This document shows, one piece after another, positions 19,741 to 31,269 of a stretch of DNA of 64,000 bases. The stretch lies in contig DF237052.1 in the NCBI GenBank assembly GCA_000708835.1, forward strand, positions 124,001 through 188,000. Direction: 5' to 3'. Each line of letters starts with the position of its first letter. Within the stretch, counting starts at the first letter, position 1. The DNA comes from Klebsormidium nitens. Its lineage: Eukaryota > Streptophyta > Klebsormidiophyceae > Klebsormidiales > Klebsormidiaceae. The translations under genes were made by a program, and so were the position numbers. Below the pieces are notes generated by a model. The model had not been told where the DNA came from and made no database searches. It saw only the letters and a list, made by a program, of their open reading frames with translations.

Positions 19741-22700
19741 ATGTCATCGCCGAACAGAAGCCAGGCGCGGCGCAAGTCTGCGGGCTTGCTCAAACACCAG
19801 CTGCAGCTCATCAAGAGAAAGGGCGACCAGGGCACCACGCGCTACGAGATCCAGCCAATCCCAGATACACTCTCCTTCGAGAAGGGTTTCTTCTTGTTCA
19901 TAAGGTCAGTTTGTTGCACTGCTGTCTGTTATGGTGAGGTGCACTTTGTTTGCTCTACGGTGTCACGCAAAGCAAAACCCTTTGTTATTTTCAAAGCATG
20001 ACCAATCAGTCATCAGCATGAGATCACTCTTGACGAAAACATTACTTTCAGTGGTTCAGTTGTTTATGGGGGTGCTTAGGTGAACTTGGTATGGCAACGC
20101 CTTTCCATTCTCGGTTTTTCTGACTGCAAGTGGTGGTTTTGATCATGGTCACGGAAAGCAAGAAGACTAAGTTCCGAGCCTTTCTTTAACTACAATTTTG
20201 AGTCGAGCTCGCGTCGTATCGTCTGTCAACAAATAGAAACTCTTTGAAGTCCAAGTGTATCTCTGGTCTCTGCAGTTCCTTAACGAAAGTGTTTCTAGTG
20301 CTTGACAACCGAGTATGTGGGGCATCAGGTCAGCTACTTGGCATGTCATAATCCAGTCCATTTTGGGACAAGTGACCCAGGCCCTGTTGTGTCAGACGGC
20401 AGTAGCGAAAGTGGCAAACCCTTGCAATGTTTTGAAGCACTCTGACAAAGCTTCACAGAAGTATTGAATCATGGAAAATATAGAAGACTGCTCACGATGA
20501 TGGTTTCTGTCGACCGTAAAGAAGGGAAAATCTGCAATGATTAAAGCGCTTTAGTCAAATCAACGCCTGTAACAGGAAGTTTTGAATCATGAAGAACGTA
20601 TGAGAAGACTGCACGCAGTGGATACTTGGTGCTTCGGGTCTTGACTGTCCCTTTTCAGCCCTGCGTTACCTTCAATACATCTTGAAGCTAGACTCTCGTG
20701 TTGAGAAGCCCTTTTCGAAAGTCAGTTTGCCCTGTTACGTTGTAGTCCAAACGAATGCATCACCGGTCCATACATTGACAACTTTGTCATCCATCTAGGG
20801 ACTTCAAATTTTGCATGAGCATCATCAAACCTTAGAAAGCACATGTTGATGCCTCCTTAATCATACTCATGAAGCGCATCAAGTCTCCTGAAGATCTTGG
20901 CCTCTTCGCAGCCGGCGCGCTGGTGGCAGAAGTGACTCGTTATTGAATCACCAGGTCTGAAAAGCTGTCTCCAGATCTCGCTTGTACACTAACCCTGTTG
21001 CCTAACCAGCTTGGGAACTAACTCTGTCAGTCAACCCAGCTTGCGACTTAACCCTGTCTCCTGACCCCCTTAGGGCGCTCCAGCTGTTGCGGGAGCACAA
21101 TGACGGCGTCCTTTTGGTGGGGCTTGCGGGCCCCTCGGGCGCCGGTAAAACCGTGTTCAGCGAGAAAATCAGCAACTTCATGCCGGGATGCTCAGTGATC
21201 TCGATGGATAACTACAACGATGCGAGCCGATTGGTTGACGGCAACTTCGATGGTGAGTTTTTGTGACACCTACTCTGGTCACCTTCGGTCTGAACGGCTG
21301 AAGTGGTGTTCCCACCCAGTCAGCTTTCGTTTTGAACAACTGTAGTCGCTTTTCCGCCCAGTCAGCTTTTGTTCTGAACGACCGTAGTGGTTTTTCCGCC
21401 CTGAACGCTGGGTAGCGGGTAATCTCGATGAATGGAGTACAGCAATCGAGCTGTTCAGTTGCCTTGACGGTTCACTAGACATTCATCTCGTCGACTCGAA
21501 CTCAGATATTGGAGACGGTTTGCTCAGGCATTACTGGTAGTGGATCAGAAACAGTCTCGTTGTTATGGAGGCCTGGCCTTGAATCTCGCTATTTTTGATT
21601 TAGAAACTAGTAACCTTATGCGAGGTGCGTCGTGCCTTGTCACTGATGTTTATGACAGCACGGGCTGTCTGGTCGGTAGAAAGATCAATGTGGGGTTGTT
21701 TGTTGTTGTTGCCCCCTTCACAAAGTGCGCCTGTTGTAAGGGATCTGGTGACCTCTTTCATTGCAGTAAGGGCCAGTATACGTTTGCCGGACTTTCCACT
21801 GTCCCGTACACTCGTTGTCTTCAACGTAAGGATAATCATGCTCTGCCGTCTGCCACGCAGAGCTCCATACACATGCTTTCTTCAATGTAAAGATACTCAT
21901 GCTTCGCTTATTGCTTTGCAGATCCCCGGTTGACTGATTACACCACTTTGATGGACAATATCAAGAACTTACAGAACGGGCTGCCCGCCGAGGTCCCAAT
22001 CTACGACTTCAAGCAGAGCAAAAGGATTGGCTTCAAGTGAGGAGTCGTCTTACTCTTTGGCTATCTTACAAATACACAATCAAAGATCGCGCCACCTTCT
22101 TGATTATTTGAGATCGGGCCTCCTGTCAGGGCCTTTAAGCTCCTCGACTGTCTCACCTGGGCTTCTCGGCTCTCTCCCTTCGTTGTTCGCCTCGACGGAG
22201 TGTCAATTTCCGAGAAAACCTTGCTGACGTGTCAGTCCGCCATGGCAGGACGGTGGAAGTCCCTTCCGCGCGCGTTGTCATCATTGAGGGCATTTATGCA
22301 CTGTCCGAGAGGCTGCGCCCGATGCTCGACCTCGCCGTTTCCATCACCGGGGGGGTGCACTTCGATCTAGTTAAGCGGGTCTTGCGGGACATCAACCGCT
22401 CGGGACAGGTAAGTCAACTGCGCACCGTTGAACGGCCGGCTTTCTGAAATTAGCTTCTTGCTTTGTAAGCCGTCAAGCGCTCGGAACAGGTGAGCCGAGT
22501 GCGCACCGTCAAACAGCCAGCTTTCCGGAATTGGATAGGAAGTGCTTTTGACATCAGCTCTTTGTCATACGACGCCAAAGCGCCTTACGTCTTCCCTTCT
22601 CTCGTTGATTGTTTCGATCAGAGTGTCCAAAGGTCCGTTTGGGATCCTACTGAGACCATTCCAGATAGGTTGGGGCCTTTTGAAAGAGCTCTCGAAAGGG

Positions 22701-25700
22701 AGCAGCTCGACACGGCCAAAAGTGCCTCCGTGGCGGTCGGCTCCAAAGCTTCTGAAGGTGATTCGTGACAGTCCGTCTGGGGTCCGATTGTAATCCGAAT
22801 TGGAAATTTCTCTTCGTTTGATTTGGGATTGCAGCTGAGTTAGGCAAAACGGTGTGACACGATCGGAGGCGTCCAATCGATGCACCTACTGATTCAACGA
22901 CTGGGACACGAGGATCGCTTCAGAGACTTTGTTTCGTATGCAGGAATTGGAAGGACATTTTTGAGTCGAGGAGCGCAATCCTGAGCCGTATCTTGAGTAC
23001 GTTGACAAACCAACGGTTGTAAAACAAGTTCAGCGTGGTCCAAATTGAGCGCAACCGTTTGCAGGAACCGGAGGACATCATCCATCAGATATCGGAGACG
23101 GTATACCCTATGTACAAGGCGTTCATCGAGCCGGACCTCCAGACAGCGCACATCCGCATCGTCAATAAGTTCAACCCGTTCTCCGGCTTTCAAAACGCGA
23201 CGTACATTCTCAAGGTGGGGTGTCTGTGGGGGGCGTTTTGTAAACTGTCTAAAATGCGAGTTGCCTTTCAGCCGATTCAATTCTTCTCTCCATCGTTTTG
23301 CAGACTATAGAGAGTGCGATGCAATTTTCCTAATGTGCTTGATTGCGGTTGACACGATTGGCCTCCGTGGACTGAAAGTTAGTTACCAGCATCAATCGCC
23401 AACCTGCTTAGCAGCAATCATGTGCAGTCCGCCGGACTCGATCGAATCACATGCATTCTTTCTAGACCTCCGGAGTGTCTTCATTTCGTCTCCACAGTTC
23501 GATTTGTATCATCAGGTTTTCGCTGCTCGTTTCTTGGAGTGTAAGAAGTAACCTCTGTTCTTTCGGTCAAGTTAATCACTCATGGTCTCTCGTTGTCGGA
23601 TTGCAGTCCCAGAAGACGGTGACCCCCTACCAAGTACAACACGAAAAACACCATCTTCGTTTCACTTGCCCGATACAAGCTCCAACTTTCTGAACCTTGA
23701 AACGAAATTTTCACGATCTTCGCCCTTTTGAATCCAGTCCCAGAAGACGGTGACCCCCGACCAGATCCGGGCGGTTCTCCCGCCCAATTGCACCGAGTAC
23801 GTCGAGGAGACGTACGATATCTATCTCTTGCCCCCGGGGGAGGACGCCGAGAGCTGCCAGTCGTACCTGCGCATGCGCAACCGGGACGGCAAGTACAGCC
23901 TCATGTTCGAGGTAGGTCCCGTTCTCTGTAGGTCAATTGACTACTAATGAGATATTTTTTTGATGTGCTGGAATGTCCCTGCGCATGCGCAATCGGGACG
24001 GCAAGTAGAGTCTCATGTTTGAGGTGAGTGGCGTTCTTTATCGAAGCCACTTGAAAAAGCCAGGTTATTTTGAGTTCTGCTGGGTCGTACCTGCGCATGC
24101 GCAACCGGGACGGCAAGTACAGCCTCATGTTTGAGGTAGGTGGTGTTTGCCCCTCTGAGCTTGCGAAGGAGTATTTCCAGCTTGCTGGGTCAGGAACGTG
24201 ACATGAGATTTGCCTGACCCAGTGCGCGCAGCACTTTACGTAGCTGATACTAAGTACATGTGTTCCGATAAATCGGCACCGAGTGCACAGCTTCCGTCGT
24301 AAAAAGCCAATGATTCTTTTCGCGTTTGCATCGATCGATTGTCTCTCACCAAAGCCTCACGATCTGCGAAAGTTTCTTTTTTGAGTGCCGCACCGACTTT
24401 CTTTTGGACGTCCGCAGGAGTGGGTGACGGACGGTCCGTTCATCATCTCCCCACGCATCACGTTCGAGGTCAGCGTCCGCATTTTGGGCGGGCTTATGGC
24501 GCTCGGATACGAGATGGGCGCGATCCTGCGACGTTCCAGCCAAGTGTTCCGGGACGAGACCATCGCCGTCAAAATCGACACCTTCGAGCAACTTCAGCGG
24601 GAATACGTCAACGTGAGTCAAAGGCACTCCTCGCTGTCTCGTTATCCATCTTGAGATGCTGTCTGAGTTGCTCTTTCGCAAAGCGTCCCAGTCTGACGGT
24701 GTCTTTGTTTCAGGAAGGCGCAAGGGCGCATCCGGACGTTGATAGAAGAGACTGGGGAAACGCTGGAGGTGGAAGGACTCTGCTTGTCGCTACGATCAAG
24801 CAAAGACAGCGGGGAATTCCCAGAATTGTTAACGGTTTCCTTTTCAGGTGCAAGGACGCGACCTCTAGTTGGACCGGAAAGGAACGTGCGTGCCGCGGTC
24901 GTGAATCGAGCACAGCGGCAAGCTTTCAGTAGTTGTCCGAAAAACGAACAAGCGAACACAAAGCACAACTCTTCGCCCTTTCAGGTGCAAGGGCGAGATT
25001 CGGCGTGAGTAGAAGAGATTGGCAAGAAGCTGGAGCTTGAGGGGACGTATGTACCTCTGTTGTATATCGAGCAGATGTAGTTGCAAACCCCAAGAAATCG
25101 TTTCATGAAGAATTGATACAAACACTCACACAACTTTTCGCCCGTCAGGTGTGCAAGGGCGCGATCGGGCGTTGGTAGAAGAGATTGGCTAGAAGCTGGA
25201 GCTCGAGGGGACGTCCGTGTCGTGTTCCAAGCAGTAAAATATTCGACGTACGTACCGCGGTCGTATGTCGAACAGATACAGCGGGAAACCGTCAGAAATG
25301 TTCTTGTCAGAACAAGAATCAATGAACACACAATCTTTTGCCCTTTCAGGTGCAAGGGCGCGACCGGGCGTTGGTAGAAGAAATTGGCAAGAAGCTGGAC
25401 CTTTTAGGAACTTGTGTGTCGTGGTCGTACAACGAGCAAATACAGCGGCCATTTCTTGAAAATTATTCTTCAAAGAACAAAAGCAGTCAGATTACACGAT
25501 TTTTTGCCCTTCCAGGTGCAGGGGCGCGACCGGGCGTTGGTAGAAGAGATTGGCAAGAAGCTGAACCTTTTAGGAACTTGTGTGTCGTGGTCATACATCG
25601 AGCAGATACAGCGAGAAACCCTTAAAAATCACTTTTCTAAAGAACAAAACCAATCAAAACTCTTGACTTTCCGCCCTTCCAGGTGCAAGGGCGCGACCGG

Positions 25701-28700
25701 GCGTTGGTAGAAGAGATTGGCAAGAAGCTGGAGCTGGAGGGGACGTACGTGCCGCGGTCGTACATTGAGCAAATGCAACTGGAGAAGCTCACCAAAGAGT
25801 TCCAGCTCGTTCCTGAGGACATCAAACAGAAGCTCGCATCCGAAGACGCATTGGTAGGTTAAATGTCTGTTCTCATTTGTGCTATTCGGTCATTTCTCGT
25901 GTAGTGGTCTTTGACTTTCTTGTCGTCTCTCCGTTTGTTAGTCGGGTTTCTTATCTTTTGTCATCTGCGGTTCCGCTTCTTCCCCACCTGGATTCAGGCA
26001 AAGACTTTGTCTTGCACTTCGCGCATCTGGGTCGGTTTACACACTCTTGGGCTTGTTTCCCTGTGACCATTGTCTTCTTATGTTTCATTTGAGATTACTT
26101 TCAGCTTCTTGGGATTGTCCACCTGGTATTCAAGGACATCGTGTAGAGTCTTGCACCTAAGGACTCGCTAGCGGGTCGCATCTTTTTTCCCTTACGTCAC
26201 TACCTCCGGCTCTGATCCACTATTGCTGCGTTCGTTCCAATCCATCTTGTTTGTTGTTCCTGAGATCATTTCGTCCGTTGTTTCGCTTTCTCTCCGTTTG
26301 ATTGCTTCGTTCTCTTCTATGATTACTTGATTGCGTTCTCTTGTCTAATGTTCTTTGTTTTCTTCTCAGATTGGTATTTATACTCCCTCCTCTTGATTCT
26401 CTGTACGTTTCTCGCTTCATCTCTCAGACTCCTCATATTTCTGCTCCGTGTTTTGCCTCCGCTCATATCTTCCTCCCTTCCTCGCGTCTTGCTTCAGACT
26501 GTCTCCACTTTTCACTGATCCTAGTGTGCCTCCCTATTGGCTGCCTCATTATTGATGTCATAAGCACCACACTCACGAAGCAAATTTGTGTCTTTGCCGC
26601 CTTCCTCCTATCTAAAGCCTTCGGCTCATTGGCACTAAGCCTCCCCTGCAAGCGAGTTTTATATGGAAAATGCGTGCTGACGTGTGCCTGCCACGTGTCC
26701 AGGTGGGCAGCGTCATCAGCAGCCCCAGCATGTCGTGGATTGCGGAGGCGCGGCTGAACCGTGACATCATGGGCCGGAGCGCGCCCGTCATGGCGCACCG
26801 CAACAACCGGTCGCCCACAAAGGCAGGCCAATGTGAGTGGCGTCAGTTAGCGTGATCAGTTTTGTAGGCGATTACGTGATTAGTAACTACACCACTTCCT
26901 CTTTCTCCTTGTTTGATGAAAAAGTAGAGGCGACCATGGACTTCGTAATCCCGGAGCTAAAGCGCATACTGTCCATCCGAATCCCGACATCCTTCTCATC
27001 CTCCTCATGCTGACTTCCTTCTTTTTCCAGTCCGCACAGAGAAGACTGGCCGGGACTGGCCCCCCCAGCTGCACCTGAACTCGTCCAAAGGCTGCCTAAA
27101 GACTTCAAAAGATGAAAACACTGATCCCCATAGTAAACCATAGACCTCCAAACCTTTCTCGTCTCCTTCTGCTGAACCCCCTCTCTTTTTTCCAGTCCGC
27201 ACAGATAAGACTGGCCGGCACTGGCCCCCCCAGCTGCACCTCAACTCCTCCAACGGTAGTTTGGAGAACGTGGAGGAGGGCGGCCATAAGCGCAAGAACA
27301 GCGAGGACGAGTCGTCCCACAACCGGGGTGTGCCCGACTCGCCATTCCTAGTTGGAGCACCCGCGCCGGGCACCAACCAGATCGGAGAGCAGCTACAGGT
27401 GTGAGAAAGTTCCGTACTCCTGAGCTTCTTGTTTGGAGTATTAAGTTCTGCCCTCGATACTTGCATTTCGTAGTCAAAGGAGAGGAGTTATCCATACCGC
27501 CTGCCCTTTCTTGTCGAGCTGCGGACTGTGTCATCATTTCGTGCGTACTCTGGGATAGTAGTAGAAGTCCGAGCAGCCCTTTTTCTACCTTTTTCACCAA
27601 TATGAGTTTGCAGCACGTGTTTTGGCCAGACTCTCCGGCGTGACCTGTCAAAAGGCCCACATTTCGAGTGCCAAATATTCGGTATCTACGAAATAGTCGT
27701 CGAAACTTCTCAAGATTCTGATTATTTTGAATTTTCAGTGACGACTAAAGAGCACTGCACCTTGTGCCACCGTGTCCACGAACGCTCTTGAACCAATCAA
27801 CAAACCTACCACGCAGAGTGAAAATCCTTTAGGCGAATTGTGCTTGCAGAGGCTGAAGGAGGGGTTTAACCAGCCGCTAGACCGCATGCTCGATCTTGAG
27901 CGCAAAGTGACTGTGCCATTCCTTTTGCCATCCTTATTAACCGGATAACCTCGGAACACTACTCTGAAAGCCCACAACTACGACCTCAACATTCTTAGAT
28001 CGAAATCCGAGACTTTCAACCTCTGCAGAGGCTCAAAGAAGTTCAACCCGCTGCTCAAACGAACGCTGGACCGCAGAATGTTGAACCTGCAAATTCAAGC
28101 GCAGTGAATTAAACTCAAAAGCAGTGAGCTATTATGAAGCAACCTCGTAAACACGTGGAATACACAAGCCTCCCTTAAAGGTTGACCTCAATATTCTGAT
28201 TTTCGTGCCTGCAGACGATCAACGAAAAGTTCGACCAGCTGCTTGACCGGATGCTAGACCTCGAGCGGAAAGTCACAGCCTCGACGTCGCCCTCGGCGTC
28301 CCGGGGCACGACGCCGCCCCCGAAGCAGAGATTCGAGGGGCACCCTTTGACAAACGGTGAGCCGTTTCAATAGAAAAGTTGCTGACTTTTCGAAGGTTCC
28401 GTGGTTTTCGCACGGAAGCTCTTCTGTCCTTTTCAATAGCCCTGAGCAGCTATGATCTGAGGAGCACGCTTCGACGACCGGTGAGCCCGTGTTCTTATTT
28501 TCGAGCATTATGTTGTAGACTGCACGGAAGCATCTGTGTTTTTAATTGGTAGCTGTACTGAGAAGCAGAGATTCGAGCGGCACGCTTCGACGATCGTTGG
28601 GCCCGTGTTCTGACAAGCCCTTAGCTGGCTCTTTAGGTCCACTGCTATTCTGCTTGGGACCACTCGTGTTCTTTCACAGCTGCCCTGACGAAAGTTTGCA

Positions 28701-29626
28701 GCTTTTCGACCAATATCCGCTTGCCCCACGCTCCGTCTTCAAAGAGATCCTCGACGAACTTCATTGCACAGCCCAACGCGTGACAAATTCCGTGCTTGAC
28801 CTAGCGTTATCTGCCGGTTATGTCGACTCTAAGCGGGGGATCCCTTTCACAGGCCCCGGGGGAGGTTCCCGGGAGTTGGTGGGCAGTTACCAGAAGAGCC
28901 ATTTGGGGATGCGGGACGAGACGGAGGCCGGAGACTTGTCGGGGCGAGAGCGCAGGGGCATGGAGGCGGAGGGATCCCTCTCCGACGAGGTAGGGTACTG
29001 GCGCATTGTTTTTAATACTCTTTGAGCCACGACAAAGGCTTTCGTTTCGATTGGGGTTGTTGTTTTCGCACCGCTCTAGCCCTTATTTCTGCTGTAGTTC
29101 CTTAAAGTGGAGCATTAGTAGCGGCAACCGTGAAGCGCCATGAACGACTTGTTGGTCGCTTCCATAAAGTCACACTCACATTAACTTGGTTACCGTGCGA
29201 CAATGGAGCAAATGTTTTTTTGCACTCTCATCGCAGGCACATAAGGTCACATGACGGGTCCTAAGATTGACTATGTCGAGCTGCCACTTTCTGCCTGCAC
29301 AGCAACCAGCGCCACATCAGCATACCTGCTGACGTCAGTGCAATAACTTCGTCAATCCCAAGCTGCCTTTTTCCGACCAGGTGCGCCTGCTCGCGCGTGG
29401 CCAGCGCCACATCAGCACGCAGTTGGACGTCCTCAGCGGCGCCGTCCGGGACAATCTGCGCGAGCAGCAGCGGAAAGATTCTGGGACGCAGTACTGGCGA
29501 AAAGGGCACCTATTTACGGAGGGTCTGTGGGAACCAGCGACGGGTGTCGCCATAGTGTCCGGGTCGCTCGCAGTTATCGGGGCGGTCTTTTGGGTATGGA
29601 AGGTAAGGGGCAGGGGAACAACATAG
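19741..29626 (+). CDS. TTM1: TTM1/2-type protein: uridine-kinase-like P-loop plus CYTH domain, tail-anchored (13 exons)
   Basis: Plant TTM1/TTM2 homologue, a triphosphate tunnel metalloenzyme. Exons: 19741-19904, 21074-21252, 21922-22036, 22249-22408, 23065-23214, 23738-23911, 24418-24612, 25683-25853, 26703-26832, 27196-27398, 28215-28356, 28853-28989 and 29381-29626; all phases match, 721 residues. The kinase-like part has Walker A GPSGAGKT at 74-81, then SMDNYND and VVIIEGIYALSE. The CYTH part starts near 250: the ExExK of classical CYTH proteins is replaced by TYILK (252-256), as in plant TTM1/2, which are known as pyrophosphatases. Conserved TYDIYLLPPGED, YLRMRNRDGKYSLMFE and FEVSVRILGGLMALGY follow. 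A short coiled coil comes from exon 11, and a hydrophobic helix at about 695-715 with a basic end is a tail anchor, consistent with the mitochondrial outer membrane location reported for Arabidopsis. At least eight of its twelve introns carry echoes of exon edges. Confidence 0.96.
20984..21070 (+). repeat. Degenerate short tandem repeat in TTM intron 1
   Basis: Three loose units of about 30-38 bases share a CTAACC/TTAACCCTGT word and CAGCTTG. They run up to the acceptor of exon 2. Similarity is modest. Confidence 0.5.
21290..21400 (+). repeat. Tandem repeat in TTM intron 2
   Basis: Two to three units of about 41 bases share GTAGT(C/G)G, TTTTCCGCCCAGTCAGCTTT and GTT(T/C)TGAAC. The repeat begins about 40 bases after the exon 2 donor and does not resemble the exon itself. 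Confidence 0.75.
21822..21921 (+). repeat. Duplicated acceptor region before TTM exon 3
   Basis: Two units of about 66-70 bases, each starting with TCTTCAA(C/T)GTAA(G/A)GATA and containing TCATGCT, end near a CAG. The second is the true branch and acceptor region of exon 3 (starts 21922); the first ends at a CAG that is probably unused. Confidence 0.6.
22470..22530 (+). repeat. Echo of TTM exon 4 end plus donor
   Basis: This copy of the exon 4 end (real: about 22394-22447) carries CGCTCGGAACAGGTGAGC where the true exon has CGCTCGGGACAGGTAAGT. The downstream intron sequence GCGCACCGT..A.C.GCC.GCTTTC is also shared. Offset is about 82 bases. Confidence 0.85.
23607..23640 (+). repeat. Echo of TTM exon 6 start plus acceptor
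   Basis: Directly after a TTGCAG, this segment repeats TCCCAGAAGACGGTGACCCC exactly as at the true exon 6 start (23738), then diverges. Offset is 131 bases. Confidence 0.88.
23959..24140 (+). repeat. Two echoes of TTM exon 6 end plus donor
   Basis: The last 55 bases or so of exon 6 and its GTAGGT donor (ending 23911) recur at about 23959-24024 and 24075-24138, spaced 113-114 bases. The first copy has an in-frame stop (AAGTAG) and a GTGAGT donor. The second is almost identical to the true exon end, lacks a stop in that stretch and keeps the GTAGGT donor. Confidence 0.93.
24714..25682 (+). repeat. Array of six echoes of TTM exon 8
   Basis: Six copies of the first 100-130 bases of exon 8 begin directly after CAG at about 24714, 24848, 24985, 25149, 25350 and 25516; the true exon starts at 25683. 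Spacings are about 134-201 bases. Each keeps a form of GTGCAAGGGCGCGACCGGGC and most keep GAGATTGGCAAGAAGCTG. Copies two to four have stops in the exon frame (TAG, TGA, TAG). The two nearest copies stay open through VQGRDRALVEEIGKKL and differ mainly in the following dozen residues (LLGTCVSWSY versus LEGTYVPRSY). None has the true exon's donor end. They fill almost all of intron 7. Confidence 0.95.
25854..26702 (+). other. Pyrimidine-rich TTM intron 8
   Basis: An 849-base intron strongly biased to T and C over most of its length, with many CTTC/TTCTT words. I found no clear copy of exon 8 or exon 9 in it, unlike the flanking introns. Confidence 0.6.
27031..27095 (+). repeat. Echo of TTM exon 10 start plus acceptor
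   Basis: After TTTTTCCAG this copy matches the first 60 bases or so of exon 10 (27196), including TCCGCACAGA.AAGACTGGC and CCCCCCAGCTGCACCT. Offset is 165 bases. Both acceptors look usable, but only the downstream copy continues into the full exon. Confidence 0.93.
27850..28110 (+). repeat. Two echoes of TTM exon 11 start
   Basis: Copies at about 27850-27925 and 28029-28110 follow TTGCAG and CTGCAG and resemble the start of exon 11 (28215). The first reads FNQPLDRMLDLERKVT, against FDQLLDRMLDLERKVT in the true exon. The second is shifted and stops. Spacings are about 179 and 186 bases. Confidence 0.9.
28444..28605 (+). repeat. Two echoes of TTM exon 11 end
   Basis: The last 40 bases or so of exon 11 with its donor (about 28320-28362) recur at about 28444-28489 and 28560-28605, spaced about 120 bases. 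The first keeps CCGGTGAGCCC; the second has GTTGGGCCC and no donor. Confidence 0.8.
29288..29340 (+). repeat. Echo of TTM exon 13 start
   Basis: The stretch with CAGCGCCACATCAGCA resembles exon 13 at about 29400-29417, where the same word occurs. Offset is roughly 98 bases. The copy continues for about 30 bases with substitutions. Confidence 0.65.
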
Positions 29627-31269
29627 CTTAGTGTGGGGCGGATTTCACCGCAAGCTGAGTCTTCAACTCGTATGAGTGTTTCCGGGCTTGGTGGCAAGGA
29701 AGCCGAACTAGATTTTCAGAATCAGGACATGGGGAGACGGTCACAACGGTCAAAGCGCACTTTGCCAGAAAATGATTCAAGAGGTTCAAAGTCATCTGCT
29801 TTCTTTGGAGACTGGTTCATGCGGTTGAGTTCGTGCATCACTTGCGTGCGATATTTATGCATGATGCTTGACATCACTGCAGATTGTGACGCACTTGGTC
29901 TTCATTTCTAAAGGAGCTAATGCATCTGTTTGGAGCCTCAACCGGCAAACCATCGTCGAAGTAAGGGCATGTGTGATGCGACTATAACACACATGACGTA
30001 TTGACCAAGAAGCAAGAGCTATCAAGTATTGATGAAGACTCCGAACAAAGGCGTGACCATGGCCAAGCTTTATTCCCCGCTCCAATGTTCTACTGCCGTT
30101 ACTAGACGGTTGCTGACGTGAAAGGTGCGGAACAGCAGCTGAAACGCTTGAATGCACTGCATGATGCATGAGCATTCAACGGTCCGCCGGCGGCCCATAC
30201 ATACATGCAACAGGCCGCGTCCGCGAGCCGGCGGGGGTCGCCCGCGCCCGGCCATGCCTATCGAAGCTGCATGAATATACACTGACAGTACGTTAAATAT
30301 TTGGTTTGGCAGCTCCCTACTGGCTTGGATCTCCTAAGTTCGTAGGCCGGGGGACGGGTAGGGTTGGTTTGGTGGTTAGGGTGGGTAGGGGTGCGGAGCA
30401 CGTGTAGCATTTGGGTTAGGGTTTTAGTTTTGATGACCGGGGCTTTTGAATCTTAGGAGACAAGCCCCTTTTTGCGAGGCACGGGAGGTGCCAACGTACG
30501 TTACGTTTTAAAGTACGGTTAGGTATCGTGCGGTATTCACCGATCATTCCTCCAATCATTTACTCCCGGTCAGTGGTCATCACCGGACGGGAAAGCGCTC
30601 AGTGCACGGCGGCCCGGCCGTGCGCAAGCCCAGAAGAGCATGCCAGGCCGGCCGGGTCGTCTGACCTTCCCCGGGGCCGGGTTTCCTGTCGGACTCCAAA
30701 GTTCAAACGGCCCGGGGAAGGTTCTTGTCACTTGCGCCTACAGGTGCATTATGTCGTCATCAATGATCAATCAAGCTTGAAGCAATGCTCCTCGCAGCAC
30801 GGTGCGCAGTGCCACTGCGCACGCGGCCACACATCACCGGTGCCACCGGCTGCGGGGCCTTGCACCCGGGTCCCGGGCCCCGGTCACTCGGCGCAGGCGA
30901 ATCGGCACCATGCCATGATGCACAACGCACGTTTAGTATTCTCCCGGTTATTGAAGAGCCATCTGACGTGGTACCCGAATCTCCAAAAATCTCTTGCCTG
31001 CATAATGCTCCCCTCGTCTGACCCACACGCACAGGCTCATGCACAATGCAGTCTCCTGAGTCCTGACTTTGACATCTGCATGTTAGTAGAGCTGCCGTAG
31101 TTGGAAGGTTCTTCAAAGTTCAGCATTTTGATTGTTGGACTTTATATGCAGAGAAGCAGCTGGGTTGGGAAAGGAAGACGGCTTCCCTCAGGTACGGTGG
31201 CCTTCTGTCCACGGTTTCTATTTGCCAGTGAGCCTTTCCAAACCGCAGATCTCACTCCTCACAAGCACA
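29627..31269. other. Intergenic region before the secreted-protein gene
   Basis: About 1.6 kb with no supported exon. It holds the second copy of the G-rich dispersed repeat (30322-30466) and a GC-rich patch at about 30600-30900 with CCCGGGG-type palindromes. The last 200 bases or so should include the promoter and leader of the next gene. Confidence 0.55.
30322..30466. repeat. G-rich telomere-like dispersed repeat, copy 2
   Basis: The core shares GGGGGACGGGTAGGGTTGG, GGTTAGGGTGGGTAGG, GTGCGGAGC and TTGGGTTAGGGTTTTAG with copies 1 and 3. The flanks form an imperfect inverted repeat: TCTCCTAAG at 30330-30338 pairs with CTTAGGAGA at 30452-30460, and GGCTTG pairs with CAAGCC outside that. These arm sequences differ from those of copies 1 and 3. 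Confidence 0.72.

Noticed and set aside
22231-22237. Acceptor at GTGTCAG for TTM exon 4
   Set aside because: It breaks the frame with exon 3. The nearby GGCAG|GACGG at 22249 restores the conserved GFKTVEVPS join.
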